64,000 bases of DNA from Chiridota heheva (GCA_020152595.1 JAIGNY010001647.1:1112501-1176500), one strand, 5' to 3'; positions 1 to 13,860 are shown, counted from the stretch's first letter. Translations and numbers: made by a program. Notes: generated by a model not told the origin, from the letters alone.

Positions 1-751
1 CATCTTATATTTCTGGAACTCTTTGCACTCGTTCTATTCTTTCATTGGATAAGGACATTGAGAATATTACAAGTGCAGACAACAGTTCGGTTTAAGATGT
101 TGATTAACTTTTACTGCCACAGTATACAGTGAATTACAGAGAAGAGTTACTTAATGATATATTAATTTCTTTATAGTTTATATTTTGCTGTATTTTAACT
201 TCTGTTAGCATGTCCCAAATTATTTTAACATCAATTAAATACATACAATTCGATTATAAAATTTGATGACCTTGTTACTGCACTCAGTTTGATATGCATT
301 TTGTACAAGGCTCAACTGCATGGAGGTGGTATAAGCTCATAATACTCATCCAAAATTTGGTCAAATGAGACAAATGTACCCCAAAGTGTACATTCCCTGC
401 CTGCACAAATGACAAATTCTAAAAGCATTATCTTGGGCCCTAGGAAGTATTTCTAACAAACTTCCAATGTTTATTTAATGTCATATTAATAATGGCTTGT
501 TGTCATAGCCCAGCTACGTTTCCATGTGCTCATTGATGACCAGAAGCTAGTTTGCTTTTGTGCATATCCATATAGCAATAAAAAAAAAGATTATCTTTGT
601 AGCCTTACTTTGAAAAAAAAAGAAATTAGTACAAGATGTTGCAGGTCCATTTTTATACAAATTCCTTTGATAACTCCTTGAAAAAGAAGCACGTGTCCTC
701 CAATATAATGCCTTCAATTTTTTGTACATGTAATCCCTTTTCCATCTGAAT

Positions 752-791
752 GTCTGAATTTTATGAAACCAGTCTGAATTTTATGAAACCA
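752..791. repeat. 20-bp direct tandem duplication
   Basis: The 20-mer beginning GTCTGAATTTTATG occurs twice head to tail with no mismatch. This is a recent local slippage-type duplication of no evident function. Confidence 0.9.
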
Positions 792-1970
792 ATGTTTCCT
801 TACCCCGACCAATTATTAACTACGAATTTTCATCCGGTAATGAATGATACATTCGGCTCGTTCTTGTCAAAATAATACTGCAGTGCTGCCTTTAGTTTGC
901 AGCAAATTGAAAGACGAATAGATTGTCTGGACAGTAATTTGGTGTAATTTGGTAGAAAATTCATCGTTTGTACATCTAATCGAAAAAGAACTAACAAATA
1001 CCGTGGATTATATAGAAGAAGGGAGTCTCCTGCGAATGTGAGTAGAGTAAAAAAGTGTAATTAAGATTCGCGAGTGGTCAAAAAAAGGAATTTTTATACA
1101 CGGTTCGATAGTCTCGTTAAAAAAAGAGTCCTACCTTTTATTATATATATAGTAAGCGTATAGGTTGCCATAACGTTAGGAACACCTGTGCCCCCACCCT
1201 ACCCCTTGTACGTATACTTTCTGGAACTGCCCAATGTACTTACTTTCAAAACTGGTGTTAAATACTCTGCAACTCCAAGTGCCTTTGACTTCACGCTGTT
1301 GAACGCATTCTGCAATGCCATCTCGAACGAAAGAAGGAAACACCACTGGCTGATTGAATTGAAAACGGCAACAAGTTGAACAACAAACAACACTTGCAAT
1401 AACTTAGCCTAACGTTACGGTAAATAACAACGAACAAGCCTAAACTTCTGACGTAGGCTAGGACGAATCGTATGTCCAAATTTCTTTTCCTTCAATCAAA
1501 GTTCACAAATAAGTAATGATTTCCGTGGTATCAAACAGCAGGCTTTTCTTTAAAGTTACCAGTCACACTACATGCTCACACTTTCAGTTTCAGGAAATTT
1601 TTAGGAGCATCCGTAAAGATTGTTAGGAATAGGATTAAGTAGGGTGGCAACTCCCTGGTATAGGCCTATGTATAATGTAGCACTACTCAACTATTACGGA
1701 TACACACCTTGCTTAAGTATCAACTTTCATTAGGCCTATAGCCTAACGTAGCTTAATTTTGGCGAATTTGTATTTCTTTCTCGCCCAATTACGTTGCTTA
1801 AGTATAAAAAAAGCGAAAAAATATCATTTGGATCCGCCCTGCCGGTTAAAACATTCAGAAATAATATTTTGTTACACTAAAGAAAGAAGAAATTTGAGGT
1901 ATGATTTCTGAGGACCACAGTGTCCCACGTGAATGCCTTGAAATATAATTTCAGCCATTGTTTGGTACCA

Positions 1971-2021
1971 AAAAATGAAAGCATTTAGATTTCACAAAAA
2001 ATGAAAGCATTTAGATTTCAC
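1971..2021. repeat. 25-bp direct tandem duplication
   Basis: The motif AAAAATGAAAGCATTTAGAT followed by TTCAC occurs twice in a row, with one extra A in the second copy. It is a local tandem duplication. Confidence 0.9.
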
Positions 2022-2164
2022 AATCCATCTGAACAAAGTGCAATGTACTATACACATCTAGTACTTATAGTTAGAAACATAGATTTGCCCATGATCACAT
2101 TCTGGTCAAGTAATTAAGTCAATGTTTTTCATTACTTAAAGTTAGGAAAACCACCAAGCCCTTG

Positions 2165-2761
2165 TCCCATCGGATATCTTCCTACGCCGTTGACATACTT
2201 ACGTGCAACCCATTTTTCAGAGATGAAAAATGCATTATTCAAACCCTGTTTCTCATATATTCAACAAAAATAACTCCATAGATCAACACAAGATGAAATT
2301 CTAGGTGACTATGCTCGCTCTGGCAGATTTTCTAAGCCTGGAGGAAAAGCAGAATAGAAATAAGTCTTTATCACCAGGGGCATACGGGCCGGATGGGCCC
2401 TTCTCCCTTCAAATAATTTTCAAAATGCATATGTATGTCATATATATATAAGCTAAATGCCATATGACGCGAAGCTATAGACTGATTGAGTTTCGGGCCC
2501 CTTCAATATATAGCCTAAGGTCTCGTACTGATCTGATCACTGAGTAGCCTACAGAAAGATCCCAATCAAGTAAATAAAATGAATCCTCACAGAGCCTGCC
2601 TAAAATTGTCAGGATTTTTTTAAAAGGCAATGTTTGTGTTACTCCCAATTCAGTCAAATATTTGAGAAACAGTGTTTGTATAATGCATGTTTCTTCTCTG
2701 TCAGTCTGTAAGATGGGTTGCGTGTATATCAACGGCGTAGGAAGATATCCGACATCAGTGG
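2165..2761. mobile_element. Inverted-repeat (MITE-like) element, ~600 bp
   Basis: Two arms of about 56 bp (2,165-2,220 and 2,706-2,761) are close reverse complements and share the core GGATATCTTCCTACGCCGTT. They enclose about 485 bp without coding capacity. This is the architecture of a non-autonomous DNA transposon. No convincing target-site duplication was found, so the superfamily is unknown. The small ORFs in both directions inside it are by-products of the palindrome. Confidence 0.6.
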
Positions 2762-3249
2762 GCCACGTTAAAATAATGGGGGTTCCAACAGCAAGAGAGT
2801 TTGGTTCTGTGACTATTATTAGAAAAGAGAATCGCGCAAAAGCGGCATTCCTTTACTTGCTGTCCAAGCCCAGCCTAGTAATGTTTCTATAGGTCATCAG
2901 CATATCGATGTTTTTAACGTAACCGGGACAAGAGAAGAAGATCCCCATTGTATTTTTTAAAATTAAAAGTCCCGCAAATAAAAGTTGCCCTAAACACATG
3001 AAGTTGGCTTGACTTTCATATTCTGAAAAAATTCGACACAATTGTGTTCTTAGAAAATTAGAAGCAAAGGAAAAGAGAAATGGAGAAGTAAACAGGTAAA
3101 AGATTTTATTATCAAGTTAGTAATAAAAACCCATTGTATTTCGGTATATACGCTGCTATGGGAGTGCAGTATATGTCCAGTGGATTGGGCGTCGGTCTCG
3201 GATACTCAAAAGATACCTGGTTTGGGGGCATGGCCTCTCATCCCAAAAG

Positions 3250-3383
3250 TGTGTGTGTGTGTGGGAGGGGGAGGGGGGGAGGAGGGGAACATTTTCCCCC
3301 AAATGTATTGAAATTTTGAAAATTTTCTGAAAGTGGGATGGGGACATGTGACATGCCCCTGTCCCCCGTGAATTTCGGCCCTG
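3250..3383 (-). mobile_element. hAT-like element end (CAGGGCCGAAATTC)
   Basis: Read on the minus strand from 3,383, the sequence starts CAGGGCCGAAATTC, then a G-run and GGGACAGGGG. It closely resembles the terminus at 36,884 (CAGGGTCGTAATTC, G-run, GGGACAGG). A (GT)n and G-rich tract lies at 3,249-3,290. The partner terminus was not located, so this may be a solo or eroded end. CAG-initial termini are typical of hAT elements; the assignment is inferential. Confidence 0.4.
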
Positions 3384-4838
3384 TCAGACAGTGAATGTTC
3401 CGAATCGTGATCAACATGTTGACTTTGGGAAATCATTATCCGAACTTTTAAAAAAAATTCTCACACGTGATCTGGTGATTGTGAAAGGTGCAATATCGGC
3501 ATAAAGACATTCAGTTCTAATTTTTTGATTGGTTGAATCTCTCATCAAGGCACCTTTTTTTTCGTCTTTTCCCCTCATTTGACTTAAAACATGGATCTCT
3601 TAAGTGAAATCATTTCAGGTTATAACTCCATTATTAAACTAACGACGAATTTATACAGATGTTCAACTCGGCCGTGTTATGTTACCACACATACGTGCAA
3701 TGTATAACAATCTTCCGCATACAAATGCTATTATTTGAATGGTATACGCTTCTCAAAACGATTGAAATACGTTGATGACGTGGATTGGTAGTACATGCCA
3801 TGTACTTACTGACGTCATTGCGTTTTGTTTTGAGACGATAGCGCCTCTTTAAGGTTTTTATTTTTCTGATCGCGATCTTTAATTTTGTTATTAGTTTTCA
3901 GCAAAATGTAGTCAAATTATTTATCAATGTCCTGATTAAAAAGGAGGAGGAGGGGTTGGGAGGGGGTGGGGTATAGGCATACTATGCTGCCTTAGGCAAT
4001 TTAAATAATCATTTGTGTACGTACATGTATCCCATTTTATATAAACTCCCACCCCCAACTTTTTTAATAATTGGGATGCGAAGGGGAGGTAAACCCTATT
4101 GGCTCCGAAATTACTTTAATCTGTATAGGTAGATAGCCGTTATCAAAATGCACGACATTGTCTCTTCGTCTACCTACGCCACTGCCTTAGCCCTAGATAA
4201 CTTCTCCATGCCCTCTCTCGGCGGCACTGAACTCCTATTTACAATTTAAGTTTATATTCCGTTGTTTTCTTATTCGGTGAACTTCGTAAGGGGGAGGCTC
4301 TGCATAAAAGTTCGCAGCGGGAAATAAATCTCCCATGGCTGTTTCTGCCTATAGCTCTATAAACACTTTAGCTTTCTTGCGTCCCTGTAATGTTGCTCTT
4401 CACAAAATTGTTGAAAACCAGTATTAAAGCATATGGATATAGGCGTAGGAAATGGAGGAAGGGGGCTTTATCCCAGTCACAAAAGTGTGGGGGACTGAAT
4501 TAGCCCCCCACGTTTGTGATAGATTTGCATATATCTAGATGCACATGGATGCCAGATGACCATTATACGGTTTCTTACGAGGACATGGAGAGGGGTTATT
4601 TCGACACGTATTAATATTTCAGTAATTGCGCTGACAAAAGGACAAATGGCGATCTAAACATTTAATGGCAAGGACATACAACAATACAAGTTGGCAGAAT
4701 GTCGATCATATACATATTTGACTAAAATCGATGTACGGTTACGGATATATTACCATTTAAAGACTTTTTCTTTTAAGGCGAGCCTTACACTGGTCGGACT
4801 TGGAGGCAGAAATATTTCGGACCAGATTTACCAATGAG
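3384..4838. other. Intergenic, no gene; G-rich tract and one CAG-type repeat end
   Basis: No supported coding sequence. A G-rich tract occurs near 3,940-3,975. Around 4,167-4,187 the minus strand reads CAGTGGCGTAGG, the same type of terminus as the elements at 40,958 and 9,025, so an eroded non-autonomous transposon probably ends here. Confidence 0.4.
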
Positions 4839-5156
4839 AGGTGCAGTAGCTCAGTGGTAACTCAGTAATACTTGAATTGGAAAGGTACCGGGCTCGAATT
4901 AGTGGTAGCTTAGTAATGCTTGAATTCGAAAGGTACCGTGTTCGGTTTCCGTCGTGAGAGCTGCATTGTGTCCTTGAGCAAGACACTTTACTATACTTAT
5001 TTCAGGCCACTCAGCTGTAAAATGATATACCAAAGTTAATCTAGCTCGATGGACTGGCGTCCCGTCCAGGGGGAGTTGTTTACTCTCATTCACTCGCCGT
5101 GGAAACTGGGGATAAGCACCGTCCCTATCAGCCTATAGCTCTGATGGATTGAACTT
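4839..5156 (+). mobile_element. tRNA-derived SINE with duplicated head
   Basis: The 5' part carries an A-box-like TAGCTCAGTGG and a B-box-like GGCTCGAATT (4,891-4,900), the internal RNA polymerase III promoter of a tRNA-derived SINE. The body continues with TGTGTCCTTGAGCAAGACAC and ends GGGGATAAGCACCG...CTGATGGATTGAACT. The minus-strand copy at 14,137-14,402 shares head, body and tail, which shows a dispersed family. Unlike that copy, the tRNA-like head here is partly duplicated: about 4,856-4,900 and 4,903-4,948 both contain GAAAGGTACCG. No protein is encoded. Confidence 0.8.
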
Positions 5157-5393
5157 TTAGCTTACCAACGGCGCACAATATACTAACTGGAGAGGGAGAG
5201 TCTGAGACTTCCCACTCTCAGCCCCCGGATGATGGCCGCACCGGCTCAAGTTTTTAAGGTCATTCGACCATTTTAGACACGATTTCATAAGTCTAGCGGC
5301 ACTTCGGCTCGCGTCTGCTGGAAATATAGGCCAGTCCACCCCTGAACCCCGATCATTTCAGTAATTGGACATAATGACAAATGGTGATCAAAA

Positions 5394-5730
5394 CGTCCCT
5401 CTTTCCGCATACTGATTAATGTCTTATTTAGGTGAAACAAAAATTGGCGCGAATTACTTAATTATTATTTCCGCATACTGACGAACGTCTTTGCAGCTTG
5501 AAGTTCGACGGTGAAATAAGTTTTTGCTTAAAATATTATTAATGAAAGTACAATTGTCAAAAGAATAACATTTTCTCTTTCTAATGATATGTAAAGCTAT
5601 ACAATACATTTACTACTTTTCTTTCATCAAGCTTCAAATTTTTCCGAACATTCGTCAGTGTGCGGAATTAATCATTTCAATTTCATTTTACTACACAAAT
5701 GACATTCGTCACTACGCGAAAAGAGGGACG
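5394..5730. mobile_element. Foldback/MITE-like element, 337 bp
   Basis: The termini CGTCCCTCTTTCCGCATACTGA (in part) and the reverse complement of the other end, CGTCCCTCTTTTCGCGTAGTGA (in part), match well. A second, inner inverted pair (TTCCGCATACTGACGAACGT against TTCCGCACACTGACGAATGT) shows the element is a long imperfect palindrome. The 97-codon frame at 5,584-5,877 runs out of the element and has no domain, so it is not called. AAAA flanks both sides and is too weak as a target duplication. Confidence 0.65.
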
Positions 5731-5933
5731 AAAAATTTCAATTGGCAATTGCACGTAAGAAAGCAGAACTGCTATAAAGTTGGCCACATAACAGTTTGGG
5801 CTAAACTTCTTATACAAATTTATATGATCGAAAGCAAAAGGAAAGTATACATTATTGGAACGATTTTAAAATGGTAAATCTAACATTTCATAATGCAGTA
5901 GTGCTTGAGTTTAGAACTTGTTAATTCATATGA

Positions 5934-6821
5934 TCAAATAACCTTTCCACTCTCAAAATAAACACTATTGCCGTACACCTGAACAGGGGGGTCATTCTCG
6001 TCGAGGTCCCCCGAATGGACAACTTCCGGTCTGCTCCTGTTCGTTGTGTGGTCAATAGCAAACCATTTTCTGTTATTGTGTTCTTTTGTTTGAACCCATA
6101 AAACTCTCCAACGAGAACCCCACTCATAAACAGAAAGGGGTTCAGCTTGACCAACAAATACCGGAGTGTCAATCACCCGATTGCTCGAAAAATGAAGCAC
6201 GTCGGCTTCTTTCGAATCAAATGGTTCTTTGGTGACAATGACCTTTCTTGATTTCATATGACATGTGGCTAGGCTTTTGTCTCTTGAGTTGTACCAACAC
6301 GAAAGTTGCTTTCCAGAGGGTCTGCCGAGTTCCAGAGTTTTCGTAAGTTGGAGAAATTTTACGAATACTTCAGTTTTTTGCAGCTTCGTGACACCCTGAA
6401 AGTCTTTATATTCCCTTACTTTGAAGATTTTGAAAGGACTTTGATGAGCCAATAACATGCAGTCTTCACAAGCTATTAAACACGAAATGAAAGATGCCTT
6501 GGGGATGCTATCTACAGTATGGGAACTTATCGACGTAATCTCCTTCTCATTGGTGTTAACAAACCATAGTTCTTTTCCAACAGCAACGGCACTGTTATCA
6601 TACGCTGATCCATAATTGCATACGCAGATTGGGGATGACTTATGCTGTGGTTGAATTTCTTTCGAACATATTTCTTTCTTCTCCCTGTCTTTGTGAATTA
6701 GAATGATGCTCCCACTTTGATTTCTGTCATCATAGATGAAACATTCAGTTCCCCAAATGGAGGATGAGTTGAGAATGCCAACAAATTTCCTTTGTCCTTT
6801 CTGTGGATTGTTTTTGTCCAT
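5934..6821 (-). CDS. Uncharacterised 295-aa protein, single coding exon
   Basis: This is the longest intact, non-transposon frame in the window: ATG at 6,821 to TGA at 5,934. The ATG lies 25 nt inside an exon whose 5' edge has a good acceptor on the minus strand, TTTGTTTTCTTTACAG|GTACATG (exon starts at 6,846), so an upstream non-coding exon is likely. The protein is hydrophilic, with no signal peptide or membrane segment. Short beta-rich stretches recur, such as AVGKELWFVN, VFVGQAEPLSVYEW and VYGNSVYFESG, and could fit a repeat-type beta structure such as a propeller; this is only an impression. It has no recognised catalytic motif. Intact length, start context and splice acceptor argue for a real gene, although a recent retrocopy is possible. 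I do not recognise the family. Confidence 0.6.
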   Translation of the reverse strand: MDKNNPQKGQRKFVGILNSSSIWGTECFIYDDRNQSGSIILIHKDREKKEICSKEIQPQHKSSPICVCNYGSAYDNSAVAVGKELWFVNTNEKEITSISSHTVDSIPKASFISCLIACEDCMLLAHQSPFKIFKVREYKDFQGVTKLQKTEVFVKFLQLTKTLELGRPSGKQLSCWYNSRDKSLATCHMKSRKVIVTKEPFDSKEADVLHFSSNRVIDTPVFVGQAEPLSVYEWGSRWRVLWVQTKEHNNRKWFAIDHTTNRSRPEVVHSGDLDENDPPVQVYGNSVYFESGKVI

Positions 6822-7170
6822 GGCTGAGTGATTGATTTACATGTACCTGTAAAGAAAACAAATAAAGAGGTGTAATGATTCACCTTCCATGAAAAATGGG
6901 GTTTTCGTTGAGGCCTGCACGGATACAGACCATTGTCATGTGAATGTAGAGATAAGTATACAATAATATCCAATCAATAACTGCATAGGAAGTGGTGTCA
7001 CTAGTATCAGATGTATTGGTGCGTAGCAAGCAATACGTTCGGAATATGGAACATCGTACTATTTTGGGAAGAAAACCTGATACCCATATTCACCCTGAAC
7101 CTGAAGATAACTAGCAATCATCTTAATAAGGGCTTCGGAAGTACGAGAGGAGTGGGAGGTAAGTGGGGGA

Positions 7171-9024
<1,854 letters not shown>

Positions 9025-9247
9025 CATTGGTGTAGCCAAGAATAGAGGGGGGTGTGGGGGTGGGGAAGGGGGAGGGTGGTGGGAGGGGGAGTCGATTTGG
9101 TCGTTCGAACCCCCAACTACTCCGCAAACTTTGTAAAAAGGTCCAGAAAGCTTGCTAAATGGTCCAGAAATTTAGCTAAAAGGTCCAGATTTTGAGACAT
9201 TTTCTTCTTCGTCCCCACCTCAATCCAAAAGGCTAGCTACACCCCTG
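9025..9247. mobile_element. hAT-like MITE, 223 bp
   Basis: The left end reads CATTGGTGTAGCC and the right end, reverse-complemented, CAGGGGTGTAGCTAGCC. Length and G-rich/C-rich subterminal tracts match the better-preserved element at 40,958-41,181. Inside are three copies of a ~22-bp unit containing GGTCCAGA (about 9,137-9,190). No clear 8-bp target duplication remains. Confidence 0.5.
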
Positions 9248-10124
9248 AGAGTACAGCAAGATTTATGATGTTTACCTTTTGTTGAATAGTTTTCCTTCAT
9301 TGACATCCTGTAGTTTTACTTTCCAACAGGGAAGAAATCATGCAACCGTGGAGACAAAACCATTTCGAGTGTAGTATCTAATCATCTGCCTTTTACGCCT
9401 CTGAATTCTGATCTGCACTAAACCCTTAAATCTTAAACATAGTGATATCCATTTCCTTTGTTCTATCGTTGAGTGACTTGGGGGTCGTCAGACGTTAGAA
9501 GAGGTATCTTATCATCATAAGGGGTAAGGGGGATTCATATCCCGTAGATCCCTCTGGATCATCAAAACTTCATTACATGATTAAATTTCATGCCTATGTC
9601 TTTAAATGCGCATTCGTTCAAGAATGAATAAGGCCACTATTAACAGATTAATGTAGCTTAATCATGGGAATCTTGCGCGCATACCAGTTCATTATAGAAA
9701 AACTGCTTTGACAATCAGAGTAAATTTGGCTAATTCGGTAGACAAGAGAAAAAATTGTTCTTTTTCCTGTGGTGCACAATTCATTCATCTTCATTATGCT
9801 TCACTACATGTACTTTTTTGATTGAAAAAACAGTTTATTTGATTTTTACCCGTATTATGTGCTTGCATATTACAAGTTCAGTGACTTTGTTGAGTCATAG
9901 CTTCGGTATTATTACATTAATTATAACGGCTAAACTTGTAAAAGTTTGATGAATATGTATTGCAATACGTATGTTAAAATCAATCTGATTGGACAATGTT
10001 TTGTTTGTAATATGTAAATTTGCCAACGAACTATAAGCGGTCTTCTAAAGCACAAGCTCATTAAGACCTTATGATTATTTATATACATGACGTAATCTAC
10101 ATTTCAACCATTCAGCAAAGTTGT

Positions 10125-10163
<39 letters not shown>

Positions 10164-11222
10164 CGCGCGCGTGTGTGTACGAGATTTCCTGCTGTGTGGA
10201 CGGATGTGCACTGTACTGGAAATTTCATTTACTACTCAAAAATGCCGTAAACGTTCCCATATGGTAAACAAATGGTTCTCGTTTTAATAGTTAATCTACA
10301 GGAATATTCCTGCAAATTTTATTTTCATATAGAGGAATTTCATCACGTGACTTTAACTCAACTGGGAGCCATTTTGCAGGGGAGAGCTTTGCACGCCAAG
10401 TATTTCACGTGTCTGATCTTCACACAGCTCAGTCACATCACACGTAAAAACAAACAGACTTGATCTAAAACCTGAAAACACGCGCTAGCACGTACTGGTG
10501 ATAAAAAAAAAAACGCGCTGGGCATGTAAAACACGTGCTGGGCATAAACACGCGCTGATTAAGTTAAATGATCAGTTGAATTAATTTTTTAATATAAAAT
10601 ATGATTTGAAAGAAAAAAGTACCCTCCAAGAACTTCAAGTAATCTTAATCAGTGGATTCTAAACACGTCCATTAGTTAGTGCAACTCAACGGCACAGCAA
10701 GATTCCGGCATACTACAAAAGTAATCTTATATAACAAAGTGCAAACGTACGTAAGTGTATCAAGCAGACGGCAGTCTGTCCTACAAAATGACGATGTAAA
10801 CAAAGTCATGTGACCTCATGACGTCAGCTGCACCATCCTAGTATATAACAGAGAACTAGTAAAGAAACACATTGGTAAAAAACCATGTTCATATCTTATT
10901 CCGTTTATTTAGTTATTGCATTTGTTCAGTGTGTTGAAAAAAAATCTTGCAGTGTAATGTGTGATCATACCTGCAGATCCAATACAGAGACAATGTTTAT
11001 GCATTTCTTGAAAATTAATTGCTGGTTTATAAATCATTGGAATTTTTTTTTCTTCGTCCATTTCACATTTCTTATACGGATCACCAATTAAGCGGACTGT
11101 TTTTATCTGTTGCCGCCTGTAATGGCAGAATGGACAAAGGGGAGAGGCTTTAGCAAAGCGATTATTTCTTTATTTAGTCACCTTGATAATATAGATGCGA
11201 TTAAAAGCCTCATTTCTGTAAC
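9248..11222. other. Intergenic, no gene; possible promoter-like cluster
   Basis: No domain-bearing frame. At 10,479-10,560 a short degenerate repeat of ACGCGCTGGGCAT-like units occurs. At about 10,790-10,850 a TGACGTCA palindrome (CRE type) is followed by TATATAA, which could be a promoter, but no convincing exon follows; the frame at 10,885-11,091 has no features. Confidence 0.4.
10129..10178. repeat. (GT)n microsatellite with GC interruption
   Basis: About 35 bp of pure GT is followed by CTCGCGCGC and more GT. This alternating purine-pyrimidine tract is Z-DNA-prone. Confidence 0.95.
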
Positions 11223-11690
11223 TTAAAGGAGCTGGCAGCCGAAAAGTGATTTATGTAGAATAGAAGTCCCATCACACATTGTATAGAAATGTTCACCTAT
11301 CGCGCACAAACGAAGGCTGTTGTTAAACTGTTAAATACCAAGCGAGATTTTCCCAAGCGTTTTGGTCCAAGTACACCCTAAACTAACTTAAACCTTACTC
11401 CAACATATAGATATAAAAAATCAATCATTAATATTAATCATACATTTCTATGTTCTAACATGGCTGGACTGAAACTCTTGTGGACCAAAACACTTGGTAT
11501 CTAACAACAGCCTACAAGCGAACAAACCCAAAAATCAATGGGAAAAAACGTGCATATTTCGAGTACTCTGGTTGGGATCTAGCAGTCTAGTAGCGTTTAT
11601 AATATTCCGTACCGCTGGGTGCAAGAAAAGGTATTCGATTTAATATGAGACTGAAATACTCCATCACTTATCGGTCGCCAGCTCCTTTAA
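11223..11690. mobile_element. TTAA-flanked inverted-repeat element, ~460 bp
   Basis: The element lies between TTAA at 11,223-11,226 and TTAA at 11,687-11,690. Its ends match as inverted repeats: AGGAGCTGGCAGCCGAAAAG and, reverse-complemented, AGGAGCTGGCGACCGATAAG. Inner segments are also palindromic (AGGCTGTTGTT with ATACCAAG and TTTTGGTCC on both sides), so the whole unit folds back. A TTAA target site is the piggyBac signature, but these termini are not classic piggyBac, so the class is tentative. Confidence 0.65.
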
Positions 11691-12379
11691 CAGAAAATGT
11701 TAACTTCAAACCCTGTTCAACAGTGGGAGTTCCTCAAATGCTCGATCCGTTCCAAAACCATTGTTTATTCTTCAAGCAAGATCAACGAGTGTCAGAGTGT
11801 AGAGTTAAGAAAATAAAAAAACATGCAATAATTGAATTTCATATATCAAATGAGTTGCTGAGAGTAAATGTCATAGATATCCAATAGATGTCAATCTTGA
11901 CATTAACAGGTAATAAGAATCTTGAGGCTTTATACGTGTATACAATGTACTATTATAAGGTCTAGAGCTATTAAGTGTTTCTTTGGTTTAGAAAGGCATA
12001 TACAAACACAAGATTATCATATACTGTCTTTTTGATGAGAACAAACTTTTCATGCAAAAGAAGGATAATATTATTTTACCTATTCTTTACATTTTAATAT
12101 GTTTTTTCATGTTTTTCGGGGCCAATATTGACCGTTAAATTCTTAACTTTTGTTACTTTAAATTAAAAATTATTGTCCACGTTAGCAGTTAGGGTACATT
12201 TACAAAGACAATCGTAATATTAGTAATTCTAGCTCAATCACGTTACTAAATTTAGACTTTTAATACACATGGGACAGTGTAGGAAGGGATATTAGAAGAG
12301 CTGGTAGAGGGTGATAGTTTTTGCAAATGTTTGTTGATTTTAACCAATAGAAGTCGCATCATACGATATGTGTTTTACT

Positions 12380-12600
12380 GTTTTGGAATACATAAATTAC
12401 GCCCATTGCGCACAAATTTAGAAGTCAATGGGGGAAACACGTATACATTCTGTGTACGCGGTTCGGGATTTGGTAACGTCTATGATATTCCGTACCACTG
12501 GGCTGCTGGGTGCAGGAAAGTTCCTTATACGTAGCTAGAAATTCCACTCACTGCGTCTATATATCGATCCGCAGTCCACTCATATATATCTCTAAGGGAA
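12380..12600 (+). mobile_element. Diverged partial relative of the 11.2-kb element
   Basis: The stretch sharing GTCAATGGG...CACGT, then ATGATATTCCGTACC and CTGGGTGCAGGAAAG, parallels the right half of the 11,223-11,690 element (ATCAATGGGA, ATATTCCGTACCGCTGGGTG). Divergence is high and the termini are not clear. It is a second, older family member about 0.7 kb away. Confidence 0.45.
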
Positions 12601-12889
12601 AGTCGACTTCCCCGGTCTTAGTATTGCCAGCTCAAACCAGGAAGCAGTAGAAAGGCGAACGGTTTCTTAAATATACAGTTTGGAACCTCTTTATCAAAAC
12701 ATAATTTTATGATGCGCAATTTAAAGATATGATTATGCTTAAATCAGTTTATCAATTATTCACTGAAACTGTTAAACAGCAGAAGTTTAGTGTCTAAGAT
12801 TAGGAAGGTGAGTTAAGTCACGGTTTCAGGGACTTGGTTTAGTGAAAATAAATGAATGGTAACGAAATTTGACATACTCCAAGAGAACT

Positions 12890-13860
12890 TATAAGAGAAG
12901 GTGAAGTAGCTGTTTGTTTTTTATTGAGCAAGACTTGCAATTTCAGAAACTTGAAGTTTGTACACTGCTATTGATAATGTACCACAAATTGTAACAATTG
13001 AAATATGTATGAAAAACATCTCTGTAAGCTGCACATACAGAGCACCTGGTACAAAGGTGGATAACTGTCATTTGGACATCTTGTTTAACAATCGAAATTT
13101 TACGAAAAAAGAGACTTATGTATACGGTGATCATAATGTAGATCTTCTGAAATTTAGTGATCATTTAAGTCCACAGGAATTTGTCGATGTAATGTTTAGC
13201 AAGGGATTGCATTTGATTACTACGCCAATTATAATAACACAATTTAGTGCTTGATAGTATTTATACAAACGATTTATGCAATAACATTTACATTGGGTAA
13301 CTTCATCCCTGTTTTGACATATTCACGAATGTAAATTTGAATGGAAAAAAGTGTTTTCGTTTTGACATAGTGTCGAATGTGTTTAAACGCATATTTCTAC
13401 AATTTGTATCGTTATTTTCCTCGTTTTCTAAACCGATGAATTATTTCAACAGTAAATAATCAATAAATGACACAAATACAAAATGCAGATACTTGTAAAT
13501 TATATTGATTTGCAACATTTTTAATTGCACATTCGTCATTCATTTCAAACGAAAATCTACTTTTCGACTTCTGCCAGTATGTCAAAACTTATCAACGATA
13601 CCAGTGACCATTTACCTGCTTTGCAGTGCATACGAGCAATACACCCATATGGATTTTGTTTAATGTATTGACAGTGCATGTTGAAACTCCTGAAAATGAT
13701 TAGTTTAAAGAGGCTTGGGAAGAGGTATTTGGCAAAATCAATGTAAATGACTGAATGAGGCATACTTATGCTTCGTGTTTTAATCAGAAATGCGAATCTT
13801 GCCTTAAGTGAAGTCAAACAAGGAATACCAAAACATAAAACCGAAAACAATGATACCGAC
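12890..13860 (+). pseudogene. LINE remnant: APE-type endonuclease
   Basis: The frame at 12,958-13,254 contains SVSCTYRAPGT, then YGDHNVDLLK and GLHLITTP, which match the conserved blocks of LINE apurinic endonucleases (CR1/L2-like: YRPP, GDFNIDLL, LITKPTRIT). After a frameshift and stops, related text continues: DSIYTND near 13,255, SDHLPAF near 13,600 (the endonuclease SDH block) and FKEAWEEVF near 13,700. Upstream, about 12,890-12,955 fits the start of the domain. Multiple frame changes make it dead. It may belong to the same family as the LINE tail at 33.7-34.3 kb. The protein nicks target DNA for target-primed reverse transcription. Confidence 0.7.

Larger units (their letters stand above)
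1..2164. other. Intergenic AT-rich sequence, no gene seen
   Basis: No reading frame here has a recognisable domain or flanking splice signals; the 60-66 codon frames at 0.55-0.73 and 1.19-1.48 kb look like chance. The only structure noted is two short direct duplications listed separately. Confidence 0.6.

Noticed and set aside
4839..4950. A functional tRNA gene
   Set aside because: Boxes A and B are present, but no cloverleaf pairs; the SINE body follows and a second copy exists.
5584..5877. 97-codon plus-strand frame as a gene
   Set aside because: Most of it lies within the foldback element 5,394-5,730, and it has no domain or splice context.
10790..11091. CRE plus TATA followed by a 68-codon frame as a gene
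   Set aside because: The frame has no recognisable features and ends in a T-rich tract; the motif pair alone is not enough.
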